64,000 nucleotides of DNA from Paenibacillus endophyticus. Its GTDB lineage: Bacteria > Bacillota > Bacilli > Paenibacillales > Paenibacillaceae. Made by a program: the position numbers and the translations under genes. Position 1 is the stretch's first letter. Every line of letters begins with the position of its first letter. The stretch lies in assembly GCF_014192395.1 (NCBI RefSeq), contig NZ_JACHXW010000011.1:1-64000 (forward strand). The letters run 5' to 3'. Positions 1-7,963 of this stretch are shown piece after piece. The notes under the pieces are model-generated. The model ran no database searches. It was not told the origin of the DNA and saw only the letters and a program-made list of their open reading frames with translations.

Positions 1-275
1 GCAGCATAACTTCCACGTTAGCTCAGGCCATACTAGGTAACCCGTCTCACCAAGTAACATCTGCCCTACGTTGCAGTTTCTGCAGTAGAATGACCATTTA
101 GATCGCCATCACCCACTCTACATTGCAGTTTCTGCAATGTAATCAGCAGATTCTAGTTTGTTTCAGCAGAATTCCCGGTTTTCGTTGTACTTTGTACAAT
201 GTAGCCCCTCAAGTGGTAGCACATGTGAGATTTCTATTGCACTTTCTGCAGCGTAGCTTCCACGATAGCTCGTAC
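1..275. repeat. cluster of short palindromic intergenic repeats
   Basis: Non-coding stretch with four variants of a short inverted repeat built around TGCA-NTTTC-TGCA. The clearest copy is at 119-141, where TACATTGCA and TGCAATGTA flank GTTTC as a perfect 9-bp stem. Degenerate copies lie near 67-89, 184-205 and 234-256. The first 24 bases of the window also recur with about four changes at 249-272 (both contain CTTCCACG followed by TAGCTC). I see no gene in 1-380. The copies look like a miniature intergenic repeat family, though this has not been checked elsewhere in the genome. Confidence 0.5.
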
Positions 276-380
276 CAAGCTGAGCTACTCAAAGCTACTT
301 CAAAAATTCAAAAACACTTGTATGTTCCCCGGCTGCAATAGAGTAACAACGTTTTGTTCTAGAGTATTAAAGCGTGGGGT

Positions 381-428
381 AACACAGAACCCCCTACCTT
401 CCGCCGGAAGAGTAGGGGGTTCTGTGTT
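381..428 (-). terminator. long hairpin terminator
   Basis: A perfect 17-bp inverted repeat (381-397 with 412-428) encloses CTTCC-GCC-GGAAG, which pairs internally. It lies just after the stop codon of the minus-strand operon ending at 440. No long T-run follows, but stem length and position fit termination. Confidence 0.7.
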
Positions 429-439
429 CTATGCGTTAT

Positions 440-1330
440 TTATGCGCGGAAGCCTTTCAAGAACTGAACGGCTTTGATAATATCCGCCTCTGGATTCGTG
501 CCGACCTCGCGTTCAATTGTTAAATATCCGCCGTAGCCGATTTCCTGCAGCGCTCGCAGATACGATGGCCAATCTACGCCGCCATCACCGAGCGGAACCT
601 CGCGAAACGCCGAGCCTGATTCAGCCATGACAGCGATCTGATCGTGATCAAGCGTCACTTCATAGCCGTAATCGCCGTATACGTCACGCGGGTCGACATG
701 ACCAAGCTTTACGCCATCCTTCGCATGCGTATGAACGATATAGTCCTTCAGCGTATACACGCCTTGAACCGGATCATCTCCTGTTACCATGACCATATTA
801 GCCGGGTCGAAGTTCACGGCTACGCCTTTTGTACCGAGCCCGTCCAGAAATGTCTTCAAATGCTCGGAGGTTTCCGGTCCTGTTTCGATTGCGAAATACG
901 CGTTCATGTCGTTCGCGAATCGTGCCAGCTCTTCGCAAGCCACATGCATCGTTTCGTATACACGGCTATTCTGGTCGCTTGGCACGATTCCAATATGAGT
1001 CGTTATGATGTTTGTTCCAAGCTCCATGCCTAGCTCCATGATCCGTTTGGACTTGTCGATTTTCGCTTCGTTCTGGGCAGGGTCCTGAAAGCCGTGCCCG
1101 CCCAAATCGCCAACCAAAGCCGAAATATCGAGGCCAAGGCCGCCTATATAAGATTTCCATTCCTTGCGCGCCGCACTCGAGAGATTAGCAGGATCCAACT
1201 CACCATGCACCGCATACATCTGTACGCCGTCTGCGCCAACCTGCTTTGCTTTCAGCAAACCTTCCTTCACGCCAAGCTGAAAGCTGTCCACGATGACACC
1301 AATCTTATTCGTAATAATAGGCAAAGTCAT
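440..1330 (-). CDS. sugar phosphate isomerase/epimerase (AP-endonuclease-2-type TIM barrel)
   Basis: A 296-residue protein of the xylose-isomerase-like TIM-barrel family (IolE/IolI, hexulose-phosphate isomerase relatives). Features seen: GADGVQMY near the N-terminus, a TTHIG strand near residue 110, an ETGPE strand with the usual metal-binding Glu, NFDPANM with the next ligand Asp, and the HTHAKDG strand. Family members isomerise or epimerise sugars or inositol derivatives with a divalent metal. It is the last gene of a three-gene minus-strand operon, 19 bp after a second member of the same family and downstream of a Gfo/Idh dehydrogenase, so a sugar or inositol catabolic role is likely. The exact substrate cannot be read from sequence. 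Confidence 0.85.
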   Translation of the reverse strand: MTLPIITNKIGVIVDSFQLGVKEGLLKAKQVGADGVQMYAVHGELDPANLSSAARKEWKSYIGGLGLDISALVGDLGGHGFQDPAQNEAKIDKSKRIMELGMELGTNIITTHIGIVPSDQNSRVYETMHVACEELARFANDMNAYFAIETGPETSEHLKTFLDGLGTKGVAVNFDPANMVMVTGDDPVQGVYTLKDYIVHTHAKDGVKLGHVDPRDVYGDYGYEVTLDHDQIAVMAESGSAFREVPLGDGGVDWPSYLRALQEIGYGGYLTIEREVGTNPEADIIKAVQFLKGFRA

Positions 1331-1349
1331 TTCCTCATCGCTCCTCCGA

Positions 1350-2207
1350 TTATAGTTCGTTCCACACTCGTTTTACGAATTCAAAGCCGAGTCTCGTTCC
1401 CAGGCGGCAATCTTCTAAACCTTCGAATTCAATGGAAATAAAATCATCGTAGCCGCTGTCCTTCACGAGGCCGAGTACCTGAGGGATCGCAATATCGCCA
1501 TGTCCTACAATGGCGCCGCGCAGCCAATTGCCGCTCTTCGACTTGAACCAGCCTTCGCCAGGATTGTCCGTAGCCGGACGATAGTAGAAATCCTTAATGT
1601 GCACCATCGATGCAAGGCCGATATTATTCAATACCGCTGCATACGGGTTCTCATCCACGCACAAGAAGTTGCCGACATCAAGCGTTGTCCTAAAATTCGG
1701 GCGATCCACAATTTCAATAAGCGCTTGAACGCGGTCGCTGTCTTGAATGTAAAAGCCGTGGTTCTCTACGCTGGTCGTAATGCCTAGCGGAGCCGCATAA
1801 TCCGCGATAATCTGACAGGCTTTCGCCAGCCTTGGCAGCTCCATCAAGAAGTTGGATATGGACAAGTTTGATGACGAGGCTACGTCATGACGCATTTTTT
1901 TCACGCCAAGCGCCGCCGCTATATCGACTTCCCGCTTCAAACGGGCAATTTCAAGCTCAAATTGCTCATCATCGAGGCCTGAGAAATTCGCTCCTACGGC
2001 ATAGTTAGACAGCTCAATGCCGCTTTCCTTTGCCTGCTTCTTGATTGCTTCGATCAGCTCCGGATTATCGGTTAGATTAAAACCCAGAGGCACAATCTCG
2101 GCATGCTCGCCGCCAATCGAGGCAATAAATACAATAACGTCCTGAATCGTCATTTCTCCGCTTTTGAGGGCACCGTATAAGCTATACGTACTAATTCCTA
2201 TTTTCAT
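1350..2207 (-). CDS. sugar phosphate isomerase/epimerase, second copy in operon
   Basis: A 285-residue TIM-barrel protein of the same superfamily as the next gene downstream but clearly divergent from it. Visible elements are ISTYSL at the N-terminus, SVENHGF with the metal-binding Glu, TTLDVGNF with the metal-binding Asp, MVHIKDF with the His ligand, and ISIEFEG at the last strand. Its ATG overlaps the stop of the upstream dehydrogenase by 4 bp (ATGA), so the two are translationally coupled. Pairs of these isomerases beside a Gfo/Idh oxidoreductase are common in Paenibacillus sugar loci. Reaction unknown. Confidence 0.85.
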   Translation of the reverse strand: MKIGISTYSLYGALKSGEMTIQDVIVFIASIGGEHAEIVPLGFNLTDNPELIEAIKKQAKESGIELSNYAVGANFSGLDDEQFELEIARLKREVDIAAALGVKKMRHDVASSSNLSISNFLMELPRLAKACQIIADYAAPLGITTSVENHGFYIQDSDRVQALIEIVDRPNFRTTLDVGNFLCVDENPYAAVLNNIGLASMVHIKDFYYRPATDNPGEGWFKSKSGNWLRGAIVGHGDIAIPQVLGLVKDSGYDDFISIEFEGLEDCRLGTRLGFEFVKRVWNEL

Positions 2208-3262
2208 AGACGCACTTCCGCCCCTTTCGCGGCCGATTCATAAATGCCGACCAATATTTTCATAATCTCTACGCCGTCCTCCACAGGGCTAAGCGGCTGC
2301 TTGCCCGTTGTTACGCAATCTATAAAATGATTGATTTCGTTCTGAAAAGCGCTATTAAACTCAAAGCCTTTGCTGTCCGTTTGCGGATAGATATTCAGAA
2401 TCGTGTCGTTCTGCTCCGTTACGATAACGGTTTCCGGATCGATCTCGAAGCCGCCTTTTTCACCGTAAAGCTTAACGGAAGTTTCATTCGACTTCGCATG
2501 CAGCGTGAAGCTTACGTCTACGAGCAGCGATGCGCCGTTCTCGAAACGAATAAGCGCGTTAGCCATATCCTCAACCGTATTTTTCTCCGCATCATAATCC
2601 GCCGCTTGATAGAAGCTTAAATTTTTCACATTCGAGCGGTTGCCAAGCTTGTGGTATGTATTCGCGCTGACGGATACCGGACGCGGCCGCCCCATCATAT
2701 ACCAACAAAGATCAATGACATGAACGCCAATATCGATAAGCGGTCCGCCGCCCGAGCGCTCGATGTCCGAGAACCAGCCGCCGGGGTTGCCAAGTCTTCT
2801 AAGTGTAGATGCTTTGGCAAAATAAATCTCGCCGAACTCTCCGCGATCTGCCATCGCGCGCAGCAGCTGCGCGTTCGTGTCATAGCGGCGCACAAAACCG
2901 ACCTGCAGCAGCTTGCCTGATTTTTCTACGGCCTCCTGCACGTTAAGCGCATCCTCAACCGTTTTGCATAGCGGTTTTTCGACTAGCACATGTTTGCCAG
3001 CCTCAAGTGCTGCAATACTGATTTCCGCATGTGTATTATTCCACGTACAGATGCTCACCGCATCTATGACCGGATCTGCCAGAAGCTCGCGATAATCGGT
3101 ATATACCTTCTCGGCACCGTATTTCTCGGCAGCTGCCCGTGCTCTTCCCTCATTTAAATCGCATACTGCGTAAAGATTGGCATTCGCATTTTTCGTATAT
3201 GCATCTAGATGAAGTGATGAGATAGAGCCCGTTCCAATAACTGCGATTTGTATCGGTTGCAT
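2204..3262 (-). CDS. Gfo/Idh/MocA family NAD(P)-dependent oxidoreductase
   Basis: A 352-residue protein with an N-terminal Rossmann fold: IAVIGTGSIS dinucleotide motif at residues 5-14, then the family signature EKPLCK at the end of the nucleotide domain. The C-terminal half carries GGPLIDIGVHVIDL with the expected active-site Asp and His. Family members oxidise sugars or inositols at a ring hydroxyl. First gene of the operon with two sugar isomerases and divergent from an AraC regulator, so it probably oxidises a sugar that the isomerases then process. Substrate and cofactor preference not determinable. Confidence 0.88.
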   Translation of the reverse strand: MQPIQIAVIGTGSISSLHLDAYTKNANANLYAVCDLNEGRARAAAEKYGAEKVYTDYRELLADPVIDAVSICTWNNTHAEISIAALEAGKHVLVEKPLCKTVEDALNVQEAVEKSGKLLQVGFVRRYDTNAQLLRAMADRGEFGEIYFAKASTLRRLGNPGGWFSDIERSGGGPLIDIGVHVIDLCWYMMGRPRPVSVSANTYHKLGNRSNVKNLSFYQAADYDAEKNTVEDMANALIRFENGASLLVDVSFTLHAKSNETSVKLYGEKGGFEIDPETVIVTEQNDTILNIYPQTDSKGFEFNSAFQNEINHFIDCVTTGKQPLSPVEDGVEIMKILVGIYESAAKGAEVRL

Positions 3263-3296
3263 TGCTAATCTCTCCTTTAATATCGTTTCGTAGGTT

Positions 3297-3324
3297 TTGC
3301 GTGTCTATACTTTCGTATTATAAT
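3297..3324 (+). promoter_or_regulatory. possible promoter of the AraC gene
   Basis: TTGCGT (3297-3302) and TATAAT (3319-3324) are separated by 16 bp in the gap between the divergent dehydrogenase and AraC genes. Sigma-A-like by inspection only. Confidence 0.35.
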
Positions 3325-3404
3325 GGTTTCAACGTGCAACTCCATGTAAAGCTGTGCGGTTTGTTTGTACAATTGTGCTATCGGAAGCAAGGAGGAGGAT
3401 GAGA

Positions 3405-4271
3405 ATGGAGAAATTCGAAGCGTTGCGCGAGCCCATGGACATGCCGGATCCCCATTTCCCCATTAAACTGCACCGCACCGCCTTTAAAGAGCAAGGCGTA
3501 GTCATATTTCCGCATCATTTTCACGAGCATCTTGAGTTTCTCTATATCGTTGCCGGAGAAGCTTCTATTGAATGCGGATCCACTACGATGACGGCATCCG
3601 CAGGCGATTTAATCGTCGTTAACAGCAATGAGCTCCATTATGGAACAAGCCTATCGCCAGATTTGTATTACTATGCGCTGATCGCCGACATATCGCTGCT
3701 GCACAGCCAGTCGGTAGACGCCGCCGAAACGAAGTTCATCACGCCGATTATTCAAAATAGGCTGCTGCTGCAAAATTACATCGGGGACGACAGCAAGGTG
3801 TCCTCCTGCATGCTTGCTATCGTGAATGAGCTGGAGCACCGCGAGTTCGGCTATGAGCTGGCGATCAAGTCGGAATTGTACCGTTTGCTGACCCTTCTCC
3901 TTCGCGGACATGTCGCCACCGTGCTCACACAGGACGAGTACGCCGAGCGTATGAAAAACATCGAGCGCTTCGCGCCGGTCTTCCAGCACATCGAGCAGCA
4001 CTACAAAGAAGAGCTGTCTGTTGACATGCTTGCAGCTATGGCTAATTTGAGCCGCTACCATTTCAGCCGCTTATTCAAAGAGCTTAGCGGCCATACGGTA
4101 ACGGAGTATATAACAACCACTCGCCTCGGACAGGCCGACTATTTGCTGCGCCATAGCCCGCTCACCGTATCCGAGATTGCCGTAGCAACTGGGTTCAATG
4201 ATATCTACTACTTCAGCCGCACGTTCAAAAAACACAAAAAAGTTTCCCCGTCCTCGCTTCGGGGAAACTAA
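3405..4271 (+). CDS. AraC family transcriptional regulator with N-terminal cupin
   Basis: About 288 residues from ATG 3405, which sits 9 bp after AAGGAGG (3389-3395). ATG 3399 is too close to that site and 3354 has none. The N-terminal cupin-like sensor domain shows HHFHEHLEFLYIVAG and a GDLIVVNSNELH strand. The C-terminal double helix-turn-helix (about 190-285) shows LAAMANLSRYHFSRLFKELSG and the second helix pair ending ATGFNDIYYFSRTFKK. Proteins of this layout bind a sugar through the cupin and activate a neighbouring catabolic operon. The divergent isomerase/dehydrogenase operon is the obvious target. Confidence 0.88.
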   Translation: MEKFEALREPMDMPDPHFPIKLHRTAFKEQGVVIFPHHFHEHLEFLYIVAGEASIECGSTTMTASAGDLIVVNSNELHYGTSLSPDLYYYALIADISLLHSQSVDAAETKFITPIIQNRLLLQNYIGDDSKVSSCMLAIVNELEHREFGYELAIKSELYRLLTLLLRGHVATVLTQDEYAERMKNIERFAPVFQHIEQHYKEELSVDMLAAMANLSRYHFSRLFKELSGHTVTEYITTTRLGQADYLLRHSPLTVSEIAVATGFNDIYYFSRTFKKHKKVSPSSLRGN

Positions 4272-4273
4272 TT

Positions 4274-4502
4274 TTCCGTAAACCTGCTCCTTGCACATTG
4301 TTGAATCGCATCGACGAGAAAGCTAACTCATTTTCTAAATGCCTGCTCCTTGCTCGGTATTGAATCGCTCCGGCGATGGGGCTATTTATTTTTCTAAATG
4401 TCTGTTCCTTGCTCAGCATTGAATTGCTCCGGCGATGGGGCTATTTTTTTCTAAATGCCTGCTCCTTGCTCAGCGCTGAATCGCTCCGGCGATAGGACTA
4501 TT
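4274..4502. repeat. four degenerate tandem repeats of about 58 bp
   Basis: Between two convergent genes lie four tandem copies with a core of CTGCTCCTTGCTC, then TGAATCGCTCCGGCGAT, then GGGGCTATTT and TTTCTAAATG. Corresponding positions at 4335, 4394 and 4451 give periods of 59 and 57 bp; the first copy (from 4274) is more diverged. The last copy runs into the terminal codons of the RNase H gene. No promoter or gene is apparent in the array. Confidence 0.7.
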
Positions 4503-5154
4503 TCCGTCCAAAATCCGCTTTGATCTCGCCCCACTCTTCCGTATTCCATTTCACAACCTTATTCGGATACGTATTCGTCTGGATCCACCTCACTGCATCA
4601 TCCGTCAGCTCCCAGATCTTCGAGGTAGACGCGTCCCTCTTCAAGGTTGAAGCTACCTTCTTGTTGCGAAGCCAGCTTAGCGCTGTTCTCGAGTCCGTAT
4701 AGACAGTCTGTTTGCTGCCCTTCTCCTTCAAATACCTAAGCGCATGAACGATAGCAATGAACTCGCCCAGATTGTTCGTCCCGTTCTGAATCGGACCCAC
4801 ATAGAACAAAATATCGCCCGTCTGCGTGTCAACGCCCTTATACTCAACTGGCCCGGGGTTTCCTCTCGTCCCTACGTCTACCGATATACTGTCGTAATCG
4901 ATAGATGCCGCTGCTGCTTCCAACATCACGGTTTGTTTTACGCTGCTTCCGGACTGTGCCGGTGCGACAGCCTTTCCGCTTCCCCAATGCTTCTGCCAGC
5001 CATCCTTGAAGGCTGTGTCCGCGGCGAGCTTGGATTCATACGATTTGAATTTTGCATCCTTCACACCGCTGACCTGCGCTTGGCATTCTGCCCACGTTGT
5101 GAATACGCCCGTTTTTTTGCCAACCCACACGACATAAAATTTCCCTTTTGCCAT
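4498..5154 (-). CDS. viroplasmin (caulimovirus VI-like) plus RNase H domain protein
   Basis: About 218 residues from ATG 5154, about 9 bp after AAAGGTGGG. A GTG at 5169 is possible but lies inside that site. Residues 1-50 form the small viroplasmin domain (GKFYVVWVGKKTGVF, then GVKDAKFKSYES). Such domains bind RNA:DNA hybrids at the N-terminus of eukaryotic and some bacterial RNases H1. The C-terminal RNase H fold has the catalytic carboxylates in SVDVGTRGNPG, LGEFIAI and YTDSRTALSW. A final acidic residue is not obvious. The expected job is hydrolysis of RNA in hybrids. It stands alone between the repeat array and the MTHFR-like gene. Confidence 0.85.
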   Translation of the reverse strand: MAKGKFYVVWVGKKTGVFTTWAECQAQVSGVKDAKFKSYESKLAADTAFKDGWQKHWGSGKAVAPAQSGSSVKQTVMLEAAAASIDYDSISVDVGTRGNPGPVEYKGVDTQTGDILFYVGPIQNGTNNLGEFIAIVHALRYLKEKGSKQTVYTDSRTALSWLRNKKVASTLKRDASTSKIWELTDDAVRWIQTNTYPNKVVKWNTEEWGEIKADFGRK

Positions 5155-5348
5155 TTTGCATATACCCACCTTTATGATAAGCAGACCAGCGCGAACAAGG
5201 TCCTGCCATTATCCATTAGTTTGAAGTGACCGCTACCTTCCAATCCAAAGGCCGACTCCATCAGATTTCTCTATTCATCATAGAAATCCCTTTATGAATT
5301 TTATCATAATTGAACAACATATGTGGTCTAAGCTCCCGACCAAATAAA

Positions 5349-5380
5349 ATCAGGCAACCGCTGCATGGCGGCTGCCTGAT
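5349..5380 (-). terminator. hairpin terminator of MTHFR-like gene
   Basis: ATCAGGCA (5349-5356) pairs with TGCCTGAT (5373-5380), with an inner CCGC/GCGG stem. It follows the stop of the minus-strand gene at 5395, with A/T-rich sequence beyond. Confidence 0.65.
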
Positions 5381-5394
5381 AAGTATCTTGGTAT

Positions 5395-6156
5395 CTATGC
5401 GTTTTTAACGAGAACCTCACCGAATATACCGTTGAAATAGTCTTGTAGATCCACTTTGATCGGCATGAAATACAGGCTGCTGTTCGTTTCCTGTGTATAG
5501 GCCAGCGCCTCCTTCGAGAACGCAATATTCCAATCCAAGGTCGGCTCGAAATTTTTAGGAAATACCACATGATTTCGTTTCTCCCAATATCGCTTCGATG
5601 TCTCGGAAACGACAGGAGACACGCCCCAGAAGATGTCCGTTCCTTCCAGTATGTCCGCGTAAAGCTCCATAAGCCGCAGATCAAAAAAGGGCTGAGAAAA
5701 AAATCCGTCTACGCCAGCGTCAAGCTTTTGCTGCACATATTCGTATTCCTTGCGAATGCTGGTTCGATAAGGATCAATCGCCGAATAAATCTTCAAATGC
5801 GGATGCTCCCGCTTCAGCTTCGTAACCATGTCAATGCAGGTCGTCGGGTATACTTGCTTGGTACTGTTTTGCGGCTCGTCCCCTGTAACGATCAGAACCT
5901 CGGAAATGTGATGCTTATCCAAGTATTCGATTAAATCAAAAGGCCGTCCCGCATCAAAGTCCATCGCTCTAATATGCGGGATGCAATCCCTGTAATACGA
6001 TTTCGATAAACGCGAGGCTTCCCAGCTTCTAAGGTCAAACCTCGTCAAATCCGGGATATTAATCGTATTAATTGCCGGAAACTCTGTTTTTATCAATTGA
6101 AGCTCCGCTTTCAAGCCTTCTGAATCTCTCGGTACCAACTCTAATGAAATTCTCAC
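5395..6156 (-). CDS. methylenetetrahydrofolate reductase family protein
   Basis: About 253 residues from a GTG start at 6156, chosen because AAGGAG lies 8 bp upstream; an upstream in-frame start has no such site. It resembles the MTHFR TIM barrel: SLELVPRD near the N-terminus (where MetF has its S-x-E-x-x-P element), NIPDLTRFDLRS, LIVTGDEP (GD-P motif that contacts the flavin in MetF) and FSQPFFD near residue 165 (the Q-x-F motif). MetF reduces methylene-THF to methyl-THF with FAD and NAD(P)H for methionine synthesis. This protein is shorter than typical MetF (about 290-300) and stands alone, so the substrate may differ. Confidence 0.7.
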   Translation of the reverse strand: MRISLELVPRDSEGLKAELQLIKTEFPAINTINIPDLTRFDLRSWEASRLSKSYYRDCIPHIRAMDFDAGRPFDLIEYLDKHHISEVLIVTGDEPQNSTKQVYPTTCIDMVTKLKREHPHLKIYSAIDPYRTSIRKEYEYVQQKLDAGVDGFFSQPFFDLRLMELYADILEGTDIFWGVSPVVSETSKRYWEKRNHVVFPKNFEPTLDWNIAFSKEALAYTQETNSSLYFMPIKVDLQDYFNGIFGEVLVKNA

Positions 6157-6261
6157 TGCATGAACTCCTTGCTTACGAATATGATAAAAGCCGCATAAAA
6201 AAGCCACTCTGAATGTAATGTATAATAATTCATAATATCGAATTTTAATTCAAATTACCAA

Positions 6262-6342
6262 TAAGGATATTAAAAGTAAGCTATCATTATTTTTTATATA
6301 TACTCCGCTAAGGATATGTAAAGAAAGCTATCATTATTTTTT
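6262..6342. repeat. pair of 34-bp direct repeats
   Basis: TAAGGATAT followed by an AAAG element and AAGCTATCATTATTTTTT occurs at 6262 and again at 6309, with about three differences in 34 bases. Both copies end in a T-run. They lie upstream of the MTHFR-like gene; the second overlaps the 3' end of a possible small ORF. Function unknown. Confidence 0.55.
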
Positions 6343-6454
6343 TCTTAATTCGAAGGCCGCTGCCGTTCAAGTAACCGGAATGTGCCAGCAAGCGGCAATG
6401 CTCGTCCAATTGCTGATGTAAGAGATCACTGGAAATCAAGCCTGATGCATACAT
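6308..6454 (-). CDS. possible small protein (48 aa)
   Basis: A short frame starts at ATG 6454, 8 bp after a strong AAAGGAG site, and ends with TAG at 6308. It encodes 48 residues, beginning MYASGLISSDLLHQQLDEHC and continuing with an LLAHSGYLNGSGL segment and a basic KKK tail. The strong ribosome binding site and helical pattern argue for translation. The last 12 codons overlap a direct repeat, which argues against conservation of the tail. I do not recognise a family. Confidence 0.35.
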   Translation of the reverse strand: MYASGLISSDLLHQQLDEHCRLLAHSGYLNGSGLRIKKKIMIAFFTYP

Positions 6455-6560
6455 CTAACCATCTCCTTTCCCACTTGTGATGAATGATTGACCGGCAACC
6501 TTTCATCGTCCATATCAGCAAACATATGTTCCCATTGTATACAATTCCCTCTCATATCAG

Positions 6561-6586
6561 CAAAAAAAGACAGCTTTCGCTGTCTC
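6561..6586 (-). terminator. rho-independent terminator of UDP-sugar pyrophosphorylase gene
   Basis: On the minus strand AGACAGC-GAAA-GCTGTCT is followed by a run of seven T. It lies 11 bp beyond the stop at 6597. Confidence 0.85.
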
Positions 6587-6596
6587 CGCATCATGA

Positions 6597-7961
6597 TTAT
6601 TGTGACGCACGGTCACTGGCCTTGTATTCATGCAGTCCTTCGCCTGAAAAGGACCGCAGCGGCGAGATTTCGACTTCGTGATCATTCAGCTCCTCTGCAG
6701 CAATTCCTGCTGCCTTAAGCCAGCTCCGATGCTGATCGAGTACGAGGCGACGCGCGTTTTGCGGGCTGTCTTCTCCGCCCTTATTTTTGACCGGCGCAAA
6801 TTCCTCCTCACGCTTCGTTTTGAGCACCGTCAATCCAGATGCTCGGGGGAAAAGATCGAATATAAACCGTTCAAGCTTATACGCATTCGGCTCGGATGGC
6901 TTAACCAAGCTTCCGTTCTTGTCTATGTATGCCATTTTTTTAGAAGCGATATGATAATCGAGGTCCGCATCAGCATGCCGCTCAATAAAGTCCAGCTTGA
7001 ATAGATGAATGGATATATGCCCGAGATTATAAAATAATCGCCCAGCCTTATCGCTCAATTTTTTTATGTCTTCTTGAATCTCGCTATATTCCACTACGGC
7101 AGGGCGGCCGTTCTTCAAGCATACAATTCCAATTTTCTCTTCGGAATCCGTCTTTTCGATCACCTTGGTCGCAATGGGGTTTGAATGCGAGACGGCCAAT
7201 CCGATAAAGGCGGGGTCAGCTATCTTAATCAGCGCATTATCCACGTTGTAATAGAACACCCACTCCAAGCCTCTTCGCTTCATATCGTCGATTGCTCCCG
7301 ATTTGCCCAAAGAAGCAAAACACTCTCCATGGCCGCTTGGCGCAACCAAAAGCTCATCTTCGGCTGCAAAAATCAGCTTCCAATTGTGATCAAGCACCGG
7401 CATTGTTTGTTGCTGAAAGAAAAAAACATCTTCGGGCGGATAGCCAAAACAGTCTGCGGCATGAAAAAACATTTCCGTAACTGCGTGATTCTCCGGGCTT
7501 GTCATGATATACCAAGGAATAGGCTTTCCTGCCCGATTAGATAGGTTGAGCAGCCGTTCGGCTTGCAGCTGGAACAATGATTTCCCTGAAGGGAGCCCGA
7601 TATCCAGCGTACCCTTAGGACCTTCATGACCTAGTCGGCTCCCTTGCCCGCCAGCCACAACGACAGCACCCACTTTTCCTGTGCGCAGGAGCGACCAGCC
7701 CTGCTCGATAAGAGCGTGCTGTTCCTGTTCGCCGATATCTGTCTCATTCACATAGGGAATCGGCTCCATTCGTTCATTGCGCTTCTTACTTAAGCCTGTA
7801 TGTATATGAATGGCTCGGAATAATGCATCAAAATCAATATTCCCTAGCTGGGCGACAAGCTTATCCTTTGCAGGTCCCTTTAATCGCTCTAGCCTGTCGA
7901 GAACATGCTCCTGGTTATTTGCCAGCAGCAATGATCTCACTTGTTCTATGTTAAGCCCCAC
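6597..7961 (-). CDS. UDPGP-type UTP--sugar-1-phosphate uridylyltransferase
   Basis: A 454-residue protein of the eukaryote-type UDP-sugar pyrophosphorylase family (UAP1/UGP relatives, not GalU). The nucleotide-binding motif is VVVAGGQGSRLGHEGPKG near residue 96, followed by YIMTSPENH, SGHGECF and the NVDN acceptor-site motif. It should make UDP-glucose or UDP-N-acetylhexosamine from UTP and the sugar 1-phosphate. The start is GTG 7961, preceded by GAGGGGG and only 2 bp after the stop of the LysR gene, so the two are cotranscribed. Which sugar it uses cannot be told. Confidence 0.82.
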   Translation of the reverse strand: MGLNIEQVRSLLLANNQEHVLDRLERLKGPAKDKLVAQLGNIDFDALFRAIHIHTGLSKKRNERMEPIPYVNETDIGEQEQHALIEQGWSLLRTGKVGAVVVAGGQGSRLGHEGPKGTLDIGLPSGKSLFQLQAERLLNLSNRAGKPIPWYIMTSPENHAVTEMFFHAADCFGYPPEDVFFFQQQTMPVLDHNWKLIFAAEDELLVAPSGHGECFASLGKSGAIDDMKRRGLEWVFYYNVDNALIKIADPAFIGLAVSHSNPIATKVIEKTDSEEKIGIVCLKNGRPAVVEYSEIQEDIKKLSDKAGRLFYNLGHISIHLFKLDFIERHADADLDYHIASKKMAYIDKNGSLVKPSEPNAYKLERFIFDLFPRASGLTVLKTKREEEFAPVKNKGGEDSPQNARRLVLDQHRSWLKAAGIAAEELNDHEVEISPLRSFSGEGLHEYKASDRASQ

Positions 7962-7963
7962 AC

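Noticed and set aside
4274..4502. Possible CRISPR array
   Set aside because: The whole 58-bp unit repeats in tandem without unique spacers, and no cas genes are present.
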